A DNA stretch of 64,000 nucleotides from Whalleya microplaca (GCA_022497155.1 MU385713.1:868001-932000); one strand, 5' to 3'; positions 1 to 12,637 are shown, numbered from the stretch's first letter. The notes: generated from the sequence alone by a model not told the origin. Numbers and translations: made by a program.

Positions 1-1123
1 AGTGTTACAGTCAGCCGATCGTGAGTCACGGCGGTAACTTCTCCTGAGCATAGGCTGTACCCCCAACGCCACTCCCGAGCTCGTACTTCTTGCCTACCAA
101 CTAATAGATACATTCACTATACTCAGATTCGTTGAAGAGAATCCTCCAGATCGCAAAATCCCTAGGTGCATACAATACAATAATCACATCTGAGATGAGA
201 CAGAAACACATGAACACATACCTACCTCTCTACACCATCGGTGACCACCACCCCTCTTCAATTCCAGAACTGATTCCCGATTTACCACGGACAACCACCA
301 CAAGCCAACATGGGAAACAAATTTACTGATGCATACATACCCACCTGCCTACGATTACTGAACAGCACGTTGCCATTATAACTTCACTAAATGGCGATGC
401 CTTCTAGTTGAGACTTCTGGTGCTCGCCGACCCAAGACAGCGCGGACACAGCCTTCAAAAACGCGAATGTCAAGCTCACAACACGTCTACCACATTACAT
501 ATATGCATCTGCCAGTGATACAGTCTGCCTATCGACCAAGCCAGTCAAAGTTGCAGTCCACGATACGCAACTGGCGAGACAACACAAGAGTTGAACGTAA
601 ATCTACGCAAATGACTTCACACATTCTACTACAAGCTCAAAAATAATAGCGACCGTCATGACGATACAAGACAAGTTCTGAACACGCGCAAAAGACTCAT
701 GGATAACAGTAAGTTTCGTTTTATTGTCAATTCATCGTCTTCTGGTTCCCTAGCTTCAGCCATAGTGATAAAGGGTTTGTACTGCTGACTGGAGTCTGCA
801 GCATACTAACCACCGAAATTTGCCGTCGCCACATCTGCAAGACACTAGCACCTCGTCTAGTGTCTCTAATTGGGGTCAAACCCTCATACTCGAAAAGTCC
901 TATCGTATGCCAGTATTCAGAGGGAACAATAATCATACATTACAGTGGTGGGGCTTTTCCCATTACTTCCCATATCTGCCAGCGTTAGGCTCTGGACGGC
1001 TGACTCAACCATCTAAATCAAGCAGATGGTTTGATGGGACTAGGGAGACAAGCAACCGCAATGCGGAATGCGGATTGTATCCGTTTGAAAAGCACCAGCA
1101 GTTAAATGTCGAGGGCTTCATCT
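1..1123. other. Gene-free stretch downstream of the bromodomain gene
   Basis: Reading frames here are short, overlap on both strands and resemble no family I know. The part next to 1124 is probably the 3' untranslated region of the bromodomain gene on the minus strand. I see no repeat or RNA gene. Confidence 0.5.
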
Positions 1124-4087
1124 CTATTCTTCCTCAGAATCACTCTCTTCTTCACTCGATTCCGCAGGTCGGTTGTCCTCGGCGTCTCCACTGGGTAGAG
1201 GCTCCTGACTTCCACTACCATGGCGCTGAAGTTGTGCTTTGAGCTCGCGGAGCTGCTCAATCTTACGTTCTTGTTCATGCTTGTTCATAGGTTTGTTCTT
1301 CTTCGCCTTCGGAGGCGCGGCGGGCTTCGGCTTTGGTTCAGGCTCGGCAGCTGCCTGGCTACTGAATTCCGGCTTCTTCTCAAGAGCAGCCCGAATGCTG
1401 GAGTTCGCTCTGTGAATCAGATCATAAAGTCTTCTGAGGGCATCCATGGAGAGAGCATCTATATCTAGCTCCATTTCGCCATCATCATTTTCCTGTACCA
1501 AGTGGGATTAGCCATGTCACGTATCAGGATTATGCGCTGACAACAGCTACTATAACCAAACAGTCGGGATACTGCGAGACAACAACTTACATTCTGGCCA
1601 GTGTCTCTCTTGATGATCTCTACTGCTTTAGTAAGAGTGTTGCCATCAAGGTCATTAATTCCTTCGGCAATGACAGCCTTTTCGAGAGAACCGACTGGGC
1701 GTGCTTTTGGAGCCGCCTTCTTACTGTTGCTGCTTGGTGTCTTCTTGGTATTGGAGGCGTTGCCAGTCGACGCTTTCTTGCTATTCGCACTAGCACCACC
1801 GCCACTTGCCCCAGCCTTCGGCTTGCTCTTAGCAGCCTTCTTCTTCGCCTTGGGCTTCTTCTCTTCACCATGGGACTTGGTCTTCTCCTCAACGAGTTTC
1901 CGTTGAAGCATCGAAACCATCGACTGTTGAATTTCGATCATAGTGAGATCCGGCTTCTTAGACCCCAGCAGAGTGTTGAGTTTGTCCTGTTCCTCGTTCA
2001 AACGACCCTGCAGGTTACGGATTGCCTCACTACCATCCTCTTCGTCAGCATCAGCTTCGCTCTCTTCATCCGATTCGTGTGTGCTCCGTTCGGGACTGGG
2101 AGCGGATGCATGCGCCACAGATGGTGCCTCCGGAGGATAGTGTCGTTCCATCCACTGCTCTTTCTTTGCCATCTCAGCCTTGAACAGGTCTTCCAGCTGC
2201 TTTGCTAACTTGGTAACCTCATGATCTGGCCCATTGAAGAGCTCGGCATTGTGGGCAATTAGTTTCATGTCCTTCTCGATATCCTTGGAGGTCTTATATT
2301 CTCCCTCATAATTTTTTTGTGTCATTGTCGCCAGGTCCATCGGCTTTTTAACGACGCTGAAATAGGTTGGAATATTCAACGCGACTGGATCGACAGCAGA
2401 CAGAAACCACTGGTTCAAAGCGAAGTATTTGCCCTTCTTGATTTCCTCCAAGACTAACTCGAAGAAACGCTGCTCGGGCTCTAGCTTCTTCTTCCGGTTC
2501 GCCTTCGAGCCGTAGTCAGGATCACGACTCTTGGGAGGGTGGATTGGACGCTTCGGCCTGTCATTATCTTCTCGTGTCGAGTCGCGACGAATCTGTGGTA
2601 TGCCGTTCGGCGGAATGGCAAAAGCGGGCGCTGAAGCTGAGGCAGGCGTGGGAGGTCCGGAGTTAGCGGATTGAGATGGTTTCTGCTTCGGGCTTGAAGC
2701 ACGTCCCTGCGGCTGTGACTGGCGGCGAGGCTGAGTAGCTCCACGAGATTCAACATGTCGAGTCGGCTGCGCTTTACCTTTTTCAGGTCTGGCGGGTTCT
2801 TCCATATTGGATATCTCGGGCAATCGCGAATATATCGTGTCTCTGACCATGCCTGCAGCGATGGTGATAACATTCTGTGGTCCATTGAACGTCAAGGAAT
2901 TCTCGTACAATAGTCGAACATCCGCTTTGAAAGCCGCATAGTCTGCGTACTTGTTTTCACGAAGCTTCGATTCAAAGAGGGAGATGTCGACCGGATTTGG
3001 GACCTTCAATTTGTAATCATTCCACAGTCCAGGCCACAGTCTCTCCACGGATTGCCGGAAGTTCCCACCGTTCTTGGTCTTCTTGATACTTGCCAAAGCA
3101 GCTCTGATTTGCTTGTTCTGGTAAGGAGTGATAACCTGATCATTTGGACCATCATCCAAGGGCTCACCCGTTGGTACTGGTGCAGGTGACAGGCCACTTG
3201 CAACCACTAATGAATCAGCAACTTGCTCATTAGATTCTTCTGTCTTGGCTCGTTTCGACGCGCGTTCTTCGCCGTTATCCTCCTCCCGACCACGGGAGAC
3301 CTTAGCTGGGGACAAGGGAGTGTCGGCCATGGGCACATCTTCTTGCGAAGGTCCCGTATCCTGCTGTTTAGACTTGATATCTAATTTGGAGAGATCGGCA
3401 GAGGGCTGGCTCAGATCTTGGGGTGACGAGACTACAGGCGCATCGCTGATAGCAGATGTGTCTTGAGTGCTATTGCCATGCTCGGCACTGGACATCAAAT
3501 CAGGACGCTCCGTGGAAACATCTACCTCCATCGAATCTATACCATCTGAAACGACTCCATTTGTTGCCGAATCCTGCGCCGTCGACGTAGGCTCTGTCGG
3601 AGACACCTTCTCAGATGTTGGACCTTCGGCGCTCTCCGCCTTATCTGTATCCACCACCGGGGGTGGGTTTGTATCGGCAGCAGAAGTCTTATCCGAGTTT
3701 CCATTCACATCAGTCATCTCGGTATCAGCAGCGGGTGACGGCTCAGGATTCGACTTTGATGGTGTTTGCTCGGGGAGATCGTTATTAGCGGCAAATGCCT
3801 GTTTGTTCTGTGCATCTTGCGCACTTTCTGTTGTGGCTTCCGCTGGTTTAGCTTTCCCATTTAATGTAGGGGCGTCGTTGGACTTAGTATCATCTTCGTC
3901 TGACTTCGTATGCCTTCACCAATTGTTGACATTAATAAACCAGATTCAACGCAGGTGTCATAGAATGCGCGCTCACTTACCCATTGACCATCTGTGTACC
4001 AAGCTTATCAACCGCAATCTCATCCGCCGAGGTAGGGCTGGCGATCTTTTGCTCCTGCGGTAAACTCTGAGGTTCTTCAGTTGCCAT
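1124..4087 (-). CDS. bdf1: BET-family double bromodomain protein (Bdf1-like)
   Basis: Nuclear chromatin reader. BET proteins bind acetylated histone tails and help recruit transcription factors such as TFIID. Exons on the minus strand are 4087-3981, 3913-1591 and 1492-1124, with introns of 67 and 98 bp; the joined frame gives 932 aa. The start is the ATG at 4087 (MATEEPQSLP), in frame across the first intron. An acidic Ser/Thr/Pro-rich N-terminus is followed by a basic patch (ERASKRAK). Bromodomain 1 lies at about residues 300-400, with acetyl-lysine Asn in FNGPQN. Bromodomain 2 lies at about 515-620, with KKPMDLATM and FNGPDHEV. A Lys/Ala/Ser-rich linker and the NET domain (about 777-850, ending ELDIDALSMDALRRLYDLI) follow, with an acidic SEEESDSEEE tail. 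The second intron falls inside the NET domain, so an unspliced reading would lose half of it. Domain order and length fit fungal Bdf1. It shares a 3.2-kb divergent upstream region with the next gene. Confidence 0.93.
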
Positions 4088-7000
4088 GACTACCATCCAC
4101 TGGGCTCAATCAGGAGATTGAGTGAACTGAGGCGACACTAAGGTATCAGTGTATTTGGAGATTAGTCCGGTGACATGAACCCAAGGACGAAGTCTGTCAA
4201 AGCATCTAATTAGAAAAGGGCACTAACGAAGCGCTCGCAATACGCGACGACATGGCTACAGAAAGGAAAATCGCCGCTGGAGGCGGAGTGAAGATGCAAT
4301 AAGAAATTTGACGGGAAGACGACGGGAAAGGGAAGACGACTTAAGAGACGTAATGGCCTACACACCTTGAATAGCCTGTGCTGGTAATGTTCAGTATCGG
4401 CAGCGAGTGTCTCGCGCTTGTGGCTACACTCGACGATTAGTATTAAACAATATATTAGTGCATCTATGACCAATGCAGGTAGGAGGTGAAGTGGCGCGTC
4501 AATGCGAAAGGGAGAAAGTGAAGTCCAAATCACGATTAAAACACAATTGAACGATGGCGTCGCGATGGGATTGCGATGAATGTATGCTTGCTCTATTCTG
4601 CCCTGTTCTATCCAGCCTTGCGAAATGCGACAGTTGTCTGAGAAGATGCCGGGGAAAGGTGGCTGGCCAATGAGAAGGGGCTGGGTGAGATATATCTGGT
4701 CGCGAGGGACGGGCCTCAGTGCGGATGGCGCATCTGGGGCTATTTATCAAGCTCGTTTTGGTCGCGTGTTTCTCTTATCGTGCGAAATTGGCTGCTACAG
4801 GGGGGCAGTCGCGACAGGGACATTCAAGTGGCGAGGGTCTACTGCGAAGCTGCGACCGTGGCAGGTAAGGCAGGCAGGGTGGTGGGTGGTATGTGCGTCG
4901 ACCGATCGCAAGGCAGGGAAGTGACTTTCTCCCCTTTGGTCAATGGTCAATGCCTCGAAATTAAGGCATCAAATGTCTTTGACTCTCACACTCTCTTCAC
5001 CCGGCAGTGGGACGGTCTCGGCGCAGGCGTGGGTCCTTTGGGGCCGGTGGTATGGGTGTTCGGGTGCTGCTGTTGGCTTGAAGGGGCCGAAGGACACGGG
5101 GATGTGTTTGCAGACTTGCGTCCAACCAATGAACAAGCTTCGCATAGGTTCGACGCCTAGGGTTTTCCCTGGGAAATAGGGAAAATGGAAATGAAATAGG
5201 GCAGGGAGGTGTAAGAGGTGATGTGGGACAAGCAACATAAGAATAAAACGAGACAACGTCAATGAGATTTGTTTTGTTTACCTACCTCGCGACAGTAGAT
5301 TAATCAAAGACGAGACTGCTTGCTTCGAGTCCCGGATCTAGATGTCAAAGAATTCGCAAAACTCGAGGGCAGAGTAGATGGCCTGAGACGATGCGGCCTG
5401 ACTGACAAGGGAACGACAAATGGTGCAGCGGAAATCAGTGCACTACCGGTTCAGCGCCGTGGATGCGAGCGCCAGTGATAATGTGCGTTTGCGATGGACC
5501 TCAATGTGGCGTTTGGTGCGTTGAACTTAATCAGACCAAACAGATTACCAACCGCCGTTACTTCGCGGTATGGGGCGTATCGTGACGGTAACGAAGGGTA
5601 GGTGGTCAAAGCGATGCGAGTCGCGATGATGTCTCAATATTGCCGTTTTGGGCGAAAGACCGAAGAGGAATAAATCGCAGAAAAATTAAAACGACAATTG
5701 ATGAGCAGCGTGCACGCAGAAAAAAAAAAGGTGTAGAGGTACCTGGGTACTTCTGATGGTGTGGTGTGTGGTGCGCGTGCGCGTGTGGTTATTTTTTAGA
5801 AGAGCTCGAGGCGGTGTCGGTGATTCGGAATATTACGAGGGATTGGGGAGAGGGGGGTTGGTTGGGCAGGAAGGGAGAAATAGGAGGAAGGGTTGTAAAA
5901 AAGATCTCAGGAATCAGAGGTCCCTTTTTCCGTCGCGAAAATTTCTGGTTTGGGGCCACTTCCTATTTGTAGAACGCGCTTTCCCAAAGTTCGAAATCAC
6001 CGTTCGCCGTCACTGGGGACTTGCCACAAGGATATTGCCAGAGATACCCCCACGTGTGGGCATAACAAAGGGCAAAGTGGCCAATCACGGGATCGAAAAT
6101 ACGGTGGTGGGGTTCTTTGAGACATGGATAAGGATACACTGATTAGGCATGGGCAGCATGGATAAGTTTGAAAATGGCTGGGACGGATGGCCACAACTTC
6201 CTTGCACGTTGAGGACGGACTTGAAGTGGTGAATCCCTGGCTCATGCTCCCATTTTCTTTTTCTCAACGAGGCTATTCGCATAGGCCCATTGTGTCACTC
6301 TCTTCGAGTGAGCACTACTGACGAAGATCCAGAGCCTGCTGCTGGAAGCTTCAACGGGAAAAATATATTTGACGAGCTAGATGCCGACAGCCAATCAGCG
6401 TCCGAGCGCACAATGAGCTTCTGGCGGCCAGTCAGTACCGACCCAATCATGACGCGTCGTGTTTTTCGAGATCCTGGCGCTTTTGAAATGATTGCAGCCA
6501 CAGCCCGCCTCTCGCTCGGATGCTTCTTTCACCCGAGGGCGTGAGGCAAACATGTCATGGTTGACTCATCAAAGGGTTGACGAGGGTTTCTTCTGTGGCC
6601 ACCTTGCATCACATGATCTGTAAAAGACTCATTCTTCAGAAATTGCTGTGCTGCCGTCGACCAAGAATGGGGGGGGAGTGGGGGAGAGAGGTACTTGTTG
6701 CTTTGAAAGCAATTTTGCCTTGAAGTGCAAATCGTGTATTGAGTACTCGGTGTTCAGCTTTTTGTAAGATTCGGATCGAAATACAAAAAACTTGCTAATA
6801 CCAAAAATGTGAATGACTTGAGGCAAGAGAAAGTTGTGAAGAGTTCAATTGGAGCCTCCGCTTAGCCCGAGAGGAACTGACTCCTTGTGCGGAGTACATC
6901 CATGTTGGTACTGTAATGGTACATACCCACATTACTCACTAGTACGGGCCGCCGGCCAGGTGGCACGATAGCGGTGACGCATGGCAAGCACTTTTCAGCT

Positions 7001-7262
7001 GTGCTGAAACGGCGGAAAAACCTGGAGCCTATCGCATACAGAATCATTTATCAGTAGAGAAAAAAAAGTTGCCCATCCAATCCGTCTCAATTGAAAGCTC
7101 ATGTACAGAGCGATGGATGTTCTCAACATTGCGCTCTCACCCTACAATAATTAGGTACGGAGACGTGCACCTCAAGGAAAGGGCACATATAGTCTTTGCG
7201 CAAAGTTTCATTACTGCATAAATTCAATTTCACTCTTTTTGAACATCTGCATCCCGATCACA
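4088..7262. other. Divergent intergenic region between the bromodomain and Utp12-domain genes
   Basis: About 3.2 kb separates two genes that point away from each other. Frames such as those near 4580-5160 and 5756-6142 have no recognisable domain and overlap others, so I do not call them. The stretch probably holds both promoters and 5' untranslated regions, perhaps with leader introns. Confidence 0.5.
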
Positions 7263-8468
7263 ATGTCCACCAAACGAAAAGCGCCAACCAAAATCGCCCA
7301 GCCTGTTGTTAAACAGAGCGCGAAGAAGCCCCTTAAAACCATCATCAATGAGTCCGAGACAGCAGTCTCGGTACCAGACATTACAAAAGAAGGCGGCATT
7401 CCCAGCGAGCAGGTGATCGAAATTTCCAGCGATTCGGGCAGCAGCGAGTACGATTTTTCAGACGAGGAGCAGGACAATGGAGAGTCCATACGAAAAAACA
7501 GCGGGATAACTGCTGGCAATGAGATAGAGCAAGTCCAGCCTACGTCGCAAAGCAAAGATGCGCAACGGGATGGCAATGGGGATTTGGACGTTGACATGCC
7601 CTCGCCTAATATGCCAACGGATGGCGAGTCAGACCAAGAACCTGCACAACCTACGTTAGGCGAGCTCGCCCGCGCGCACGATACCATCGATGTCCCTGCT
7701 GCCATATCTGCGCAGTCTAGTGCCCTGACCGCACCAGGACGGTCTCTTGCTCCGCCCAGTTCTTCATCCCTGGGAACGGTTCTATCCCAAGCTCTCCGTA
7801 CTGACGATGCGGACCTACTGGAATCCTGCCTCCATACCACCGACCTCACCACAGTTCGAAACACCATTCAAAGGCTCGACTCTACTCTTGCGGGGACACT
7901 GCTCACCAAGCTTGCGGCCAGAATGCACAGGCGCCCTGGGCGAGCTGGCAGCCTAATGACTTGGGTGCAATGGACACTGGTCACGCATGGAGGCGCATTG
8001 GCAACTCAGCCTGGCTTGGCCAAGAGATTGAGTGAGCTGCATCGAGTACTAGAAGAACGATCAAGGGGTCTGAACTCCTTATTGGCCTTGAAAGGCAAGC
8101 TTGATCTACTGGAGGCACAAATGGAACTTCGTAGAGGAATGCGGCGCAACATGGACCCCGACGAGGATGATGATGATGATGGCGTCGTCTACGTAGAGGG
8201 CGAGGAGAGTGATGTAGAGAAGGTCAACGGGGCAATGGAGATTGACGATGATGACGACGAATTACCTGTTACAAATGGCATCGTTGATGATGACTCCGAA
8301 GACGACGAAGTTAGCGAGGAGGAAGATGACGAAGATAATATTGCAGGGGAGGAAGAACTAGACGAGAACGATGTCATCCACGAAGACGTCGAATCGGACG
8401 AGGAAGACAGCGAAGCAGAAGTGGCCGAGCCCCGTCCGGCTAAGAGGACGCGGACGAGGAGAAGGTGA
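7263..8468 (+). CDS. Utp12-domain protein of the small-subunit processome (Utp5/WDR43-like C-terminal module)
   Basis: Likely a nucleolar ribosome-biogenesis factor acting in early pre-18S rRNA processing. It is an intronless 401-aa frame. The start is the first ATG, in good context (tcacaATGtcc); the frame stays open upstream only through non-ATG codons. The N-terminal third is polar and low complexity. A helical Utp12 domain covers about residues 170-295 (LSQALRTDDADLLESCLH, then LTKLAARMHRRPGRAGSLMTWVQWTLVTHGGAL and LNSLLALKGKLDLLEAQ). The C-terminal hundred residues are runs of Asp/Glu ending in a basic KRTRTRRR, which looks like a nuclear or nucleolar signal. Family members such as yeast Utp5 normally carry WD40 repeats before this domain; none is visible here. 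The domain call is firm, and equivalence to Utp5 is inference. Confidence 0.8.
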   Translation: MSTKRKAPTKIAQPVVKQSAKKPLKTIINESETAVSVPDITKEGGIPSEQVIEISSDSGSSEYDFSDEEQDNGESIRKNSGITAGNEIEQVQPTSQSKDAQRDGNGDLDVDMPSPNMPTDGESDQEPAQPTLGELARAHDTIDVPAAISAQSSALTAPGRSLAPPSSSSLGTVLSQALRTDDADLLESCLHTTDLTTVRNTIQRLDSTLAGTLLTKLAARMHRRPGRAGSLMTWVQWTLVTHGGALATQPGLAKRLSELHRVLEERSRGLNSLLALKGKLDLLEAQMELRRGMRRNMDPDEDDDDDGVVYVEGEESDVEKVNGAMEIDDDDDELPVTNGIVDDDSEDDEVSEEEDDEDNIAGEEELDENDVIHEDVESDEEDSEAEVAEPRPAKRTRTRRR

Positions 8469-9128
8469 AGTTCAGGGGCTTTAGAGAGTTGAATAAACTT
8501 TTGTAAATGATAGTAAAGCGATACCCGATGCCTTCAGAGCATTTATTGCATAAACAGTCTCTTCACTTATGTGACGAACAGTCGTGGTGGGCAATATGGA
8601 CAAGGTAGTCTTACATACAAAGGTAGCCTCCGCGTCTACAGATGACCGACTTGGCGTCTGAGGTGCAAATTGACTTATATATTAGTCAGTGACAGATGCT
8701 ACCATTAGATCGCGTTCAACCTAAAAATACTTGGTTTGAAAAAGAAAATCATAGCTATCTTAGGTGATGCTTATTATTATTAGTCGGGAAAGTCTCTTGA
8801 AAGTTCAGTCAATACGTATGTCAGTTCGTATGTCAGTTCGTATGGATGTCAGTCCAAGCCAGGCATGTACCCAGGTACCGAATTTTGAAGAACAATAATG
8901 AAATTGACGGCTTTTAATTGAAACACGGGCCACCCCGAAAGCCGGGCCAGCCATTTGTCAGGCGCGTCATATGCCAAATTATTATTTCGCGTCTGCAGAA
9001 TAGAATCGAGTGCAGTGGATCGTTGGTTCAACAATCAAATTGCTTCATTGACATAATAATACAGTTTGCTTTTACGCGCCCATTCTTTCACCTCTAGCAA
9101 CAATCGTCAAGTAGTGAATGCCAACAAG
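8469..9128. other. Intergenic region with a short tandem repeat
   Basis: This is the spacer between two genes in tandem. A 12-bp unit, CGTATGTCAGTT, is repeated at 8815-8851 with a third degenerate copy. Nothing else stands out. Confidence 0.5.
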
Positions 9129-10787
9129 ATGGTCGAATGTCCAGCATGCAGCAAACAAGTCCAATCTCTGAAAATAAACGATCACCTCGACTCGGGATGC
9201 GAGAGCTTCGTCCTTGAAAGCTCCTTCAATTCATCTCCGTGCCCTCCGCCTCCTCCCACCCAAAGTAACGGCACCATGGCGGCATCACAGAAACGCCCGG
9301 CGTCGAGCTTCTTCCAGACCCCTTCCGCAAAACGACAAGCAACGCCTATGAAAGTTTTGACTCCTCTGGTCAATGGTGTAACGGGAGGCGCAAAACCAAA
9401 TGGTGCCCTCAAACGTACGTTCGACGAAGGACCAGGAGAAGATACGCCGATACAAGAGACTGGCGGCAAGACGGAGAATGGGCCTCCTGCAGAGACCGGT
9501 CCAATGGTGAAGAGGTCCAAGACGAATCGAGCAGCACCCCTCGCCGAGCGCATGCGACCGCAGAACTTCAACGATGTTTTCGGACAAGATCTCGTCGGCC
9601 CGCACGGCGTCCTACGATCGCTCATAGAATCCGACCGAGTGCCTTCTATGATATTATGGGGAGGTTCTGGCACGGGCAAGACCACGATCGCACGATGCAT
9701 AGCGCACATGGTCGGATCGCGCTTCATCGAGATGAATGCGACGAGCTCGGGCGTGGCGGAATGTAAAAAGATATTCACGGATGCTGCCAACGAGCTAGGA
9801 CTGACGGGCCGGAAAACAATCATATTCTGCGACGAGATACATCGCTTCTCCAAGGTGCAGCAGGATGTCTTCCTGAAGCCCGTGGAGGCGGGCACCATCA
9901 CACTGATTGGCGCAACCACGGAGAACCCGAGCTTCAAGGTCGTGAACGCGCTGTTGTCGAGATGCCGAACCTTCACATTGCAGAAGTTGACGACGGATGA
10001 TATCCAGCGAATATTGTCACGAGCCCTACAAGCGGAATTGGCTACAACCTCATCACCACCATCTCCGCTTCTCGACGCGGAACTCATGACCTACCTAGCT
10101 AACTTTGCCGATGGAGATGCACGAATAGCGCTGAACTTGCTAGAGCTAGCCATGTCCCTAGCCAGCAAAGAGGGCATGACGAAAGAGAACATCAAATCCT
10201 CGCTCACGAAAACGCTCGTCTACGACCGCGCAGGCGACCAGCACTACGACACGATCTCAGCCTTCCACAAATCCGTGCGCGGCTCCGACGCCGACGCCGC
10301 GCTGTACTACCTGGCGCGCATGATCCAGTCCGGCGAGGACCCGCTGTTCATCGCGCGGCGCATGGTCGTCATCGCCTCCGAGGACGTCGGGCTGGCCGAC
10401 AGCTCGCTGCTCGGCCTCGCCACCGCCACGTACACCGCGACGCAGCAGATCGGGCTGCCCGAGGCGCGCATCCCGTTGGCGCACTGCACGGTCGCGCTCG
10501 CGCTGGCCCCCAAGAGCACGCGCGCCTACCGCGGCCTCAACAACGCCTTCGCGGCCCTGCGCGAACCCGGCGTCGCCAGCCTGCCCGTGCCGATCCATCT
10601 GCGTAACGCGCCGACGAAGCTCATGCGCGAGCTGGGGTACGGCAGGGAGTACAAGTATAACCCGAACTACAAGGACGGCAAGGTCAAGCAGGATTACCTC
10701 CCCGACAGCCTGCTCGGACGGACCTTCTTGGAGGATCGGGACTTGGGTACGGAGGTCGATCCGGACTTGGTCATGACCGATGCTTGA
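9129..10787 (+). CDS. mgs1: AAA+ ATPase of the MGS1/WRNIP1/RarA family
   Basis: DNA-dependent ATPase that acts at stalled replication forks and in genome maintenance. The intronless frame gives 552 aa from the ATG at 9129 (MVECPACSKQVQSLKINDHL); the open frame extends upstream only from a TTG. Residues 1-30 form a UBZ4-type ubiquitin-binding zinc finger (CPAC, then H and C), which is typical of WRNIP1. A disordered Pro/Ser/Thr linker carries a basic cluster (MVKRSKTNRAAPLAERMRP). The AAA core has Walker A GGSGTGKTT (about 178-186), Walker B IIFCDEIHRF (about 230), the ATTENPSF sensor-1 region and ALLSRCRTF. The C-terminal RarA/MgsA tetramerisation region follows (ISAFHKSVRGSD, DPLFIARRMVVIASEDVGLAD, YKYNPNYKDG). 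Third-position GC rises sharply after about 10210, but the reading frame is continuous. Confidence 0.95.
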   Translation: MVECPACSKQVQSLKINDHLDSGCESFVLESSFNSSPCPPPPPTQSNGTMAASQKRPASSFFQTPSAKRQATPMKVLTPLVNGVTGGAKPNGALKRTFDEGPGEDTPIQETGGKTENGPPAETGPMVKRSKTNRAAPLAERMRPQNFNDVFGQDLVGPHGVLRSLIESDRVPSMILWGGSGTGKTTIARCIAHMVGSRFIEMNATSSGVAECKKIFTDAANELGLTGRKTIIFCDEIHRFSKVQQDVFLKPVEAGTITLIGATTENPSFKVVNALLSRCRTFTLQKLTTDDIQRILSRALQAELATTSSPPSPLLDAELMTYLANFADGDARIALNLLELAMSLASKEGMTKENIKSSLTKTLVYDRAGDQHYDTISAFHKSVRGSDADAALYYLARMIQSGEDPLFIARRMVVIASEDVGLADSSLLGLATATYTATQQIGLPEARIPLAHCTVALALAPKSTRAYRGLNNAFAALREPGVASLPVPIHLRNAPTKLMRELGYGREYKYNPNYKDGKVKQDYLPDSLLGRTFLEDRDLGTEVDPDLVMTDA

Positions 10788-12637
10788 GTATCCAGGATGA
10801 CAAATAGGAAGGAGGCTTGGCTGTATTAAAAAAGGATTCGGTTCTGGACACTGGGCTGGGCGTGTTGGATTCGTGGTCGCGTTTAGCGTACAGGATACCA
10901 CGCGCGAAATGCGTGCTCGCGGGCGGATATATAGGCAGTGACGGCAAAAGGCAGGTTGTCCAAAGACAACACCAAATAGTAAATACCAAGAAACCTTATG
11001 GTTTACATAATAGCCACTGGTTTCGGAATTCCGATCATGACTGGACTCGGACAAGTTCCGTACCTACCTACCGAATGCGTGTCCTTATGTAATCTAGATC
11101 GCCTGCCGAGCATGGTCATCTCGGGCAGCTCTCACTAGGATAAGGCTATTGGCATCTATATATACTACGAGGAAATAAGACAACTGGTCCTTGTCAACCA
11201 GTAGCACGTTGCCAGCAGGAGATGCGTCGGTGGACAGGTGTGCCACCTGAGTTACGGCCCAACCAAGCGTGGTTTCGTGTTCCCTAGCTGTCATTGGTCA
11301 GAATGTTACTAGCTTCCCGGATTTGGCAATTCAAATTAAAGCTTGATCTAGACACGACGAGCTGTGGCGCTTCATCTTTGCGGAATACTAGTATCTCAAA
11401 CCGTCTACTTGAAGTCTGCTTAAACCTTGGCTCTCATTGTCCAGTTTTGGACTTTGTCAAGACCTCTCCAGGTATGTTGAGAGAGAGATTGTTCACACTC
11501 GTGGCTGATGCATTTTACATCTATTCCAGACTGCCACACAGCTTCTATGATTTGAGAGTTATTCCAATCGTGAACCAAAGCCTTGGTTCCAGCCTGACCA
11601 AGGTCCTCCCACGGCGCACACCTTGTGAGGCGTTCATCGAAGCTACCAAGGTGAAGCCCATCCGAGGCTTCCTAGGGGTAAGTCTAGGTTAGGGGGAAAT
11701 TTAGTGAGAGACTAACCAAGTCAAGTCGTAAGCCTCGTCAATTCAAGTCACAATTTAAAAAGCTTGACTTGGATCGATGGAAACGCTGGCTCAAGTGCGG
11801 GATCAATGCCATGATATTATCGCAAGTCAGCGCCATGAAGGGTCTATAACCTATGTCATCGAAGAATGACATTATCGTTGGCCTGGCTCGAGCATTAACA
11901 TAGCCTCTTTGCCCCTTGTCATCGGTACGGTTGAATTAATCACTTACACGGCAAGAGTTGCTGGGAGAGGGATAGACAAGTGTGCTGATGACACTGAATG
12001 CTAGCTTAATTGTGAAAAACCTCAATATCGCTACCCTTATGTTGGTCAACTCTGGAACCACTTGAAATAAAAAACACTATTCTCCTAATTAATGAAGTAT
12101 GTCTGAGCTTCACAGGCATGCCATTGCTATGATAGCGCACTGAGAAACAACCAGAGATCACACTCTAGAGACATTTCGACAGGCAAATGTCCCTTGGTCG
12201 TGTTGCAGCACCCGAAGAGACCGCGATCATGGTGATCCCCTAATGAGTGCGGGGGTAAGGATCGTTAACGGGTGGTATTAGGGGTAGAATCTAAAGTATC
12301 GGTTTCTATTCTTACAAAGTAATGCAGATTAGCCCTCATAGCCAGTAGAAAATTACACAGAGGCTTGTCCTCAGATATATTTCTCTGGATGCCTATCCGG
12401 GCTTGGTATATTTGAGGTTACGAGTACAAGGCAGAGGTATAATGTCATTAGCTAGCCTTTAGTTAAAACCCACTCCCGAAACACAAAGTTATGTATGATC
12501 GTAGAGGAAATTGAAGTATGATGATAAGGACTATTGAATTTTGAATAATAATAAATGACTATTCGAAACCTGTGTATTGAGAAGTTTGTAATTATTATTC
12601 AGAGATTTGACACGTAAGTTACTTATATAGCAGTCAC
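10788..12637. other. Gene-free stretch
   Basis: The longest frames (for example 11294-11692 on the plus strand) have no recognisable domain, and base composition drifts to AT. I see no repeat of note beyond short CAAGTCAAGT runs near 11720-11760. Confidence 0.45.

Noticed and set aside
4580..5262. Overlapping frames in the bdf1 upstream region
   Set aside because: They overlap on both strands and resemble nothing; more likely promoter or leader.
10257..11054. 265-aa frame antisense to mgs1
   Set aside because: It is the shadow of a high-GC3 coding region; composition is Arg/Ala/Val-rich with no domain.
11294..11692. 132-aa plus-strand frame
   Set aside because: No family resemblance, no convincing codon pattern, isolated in a drifting AT region.
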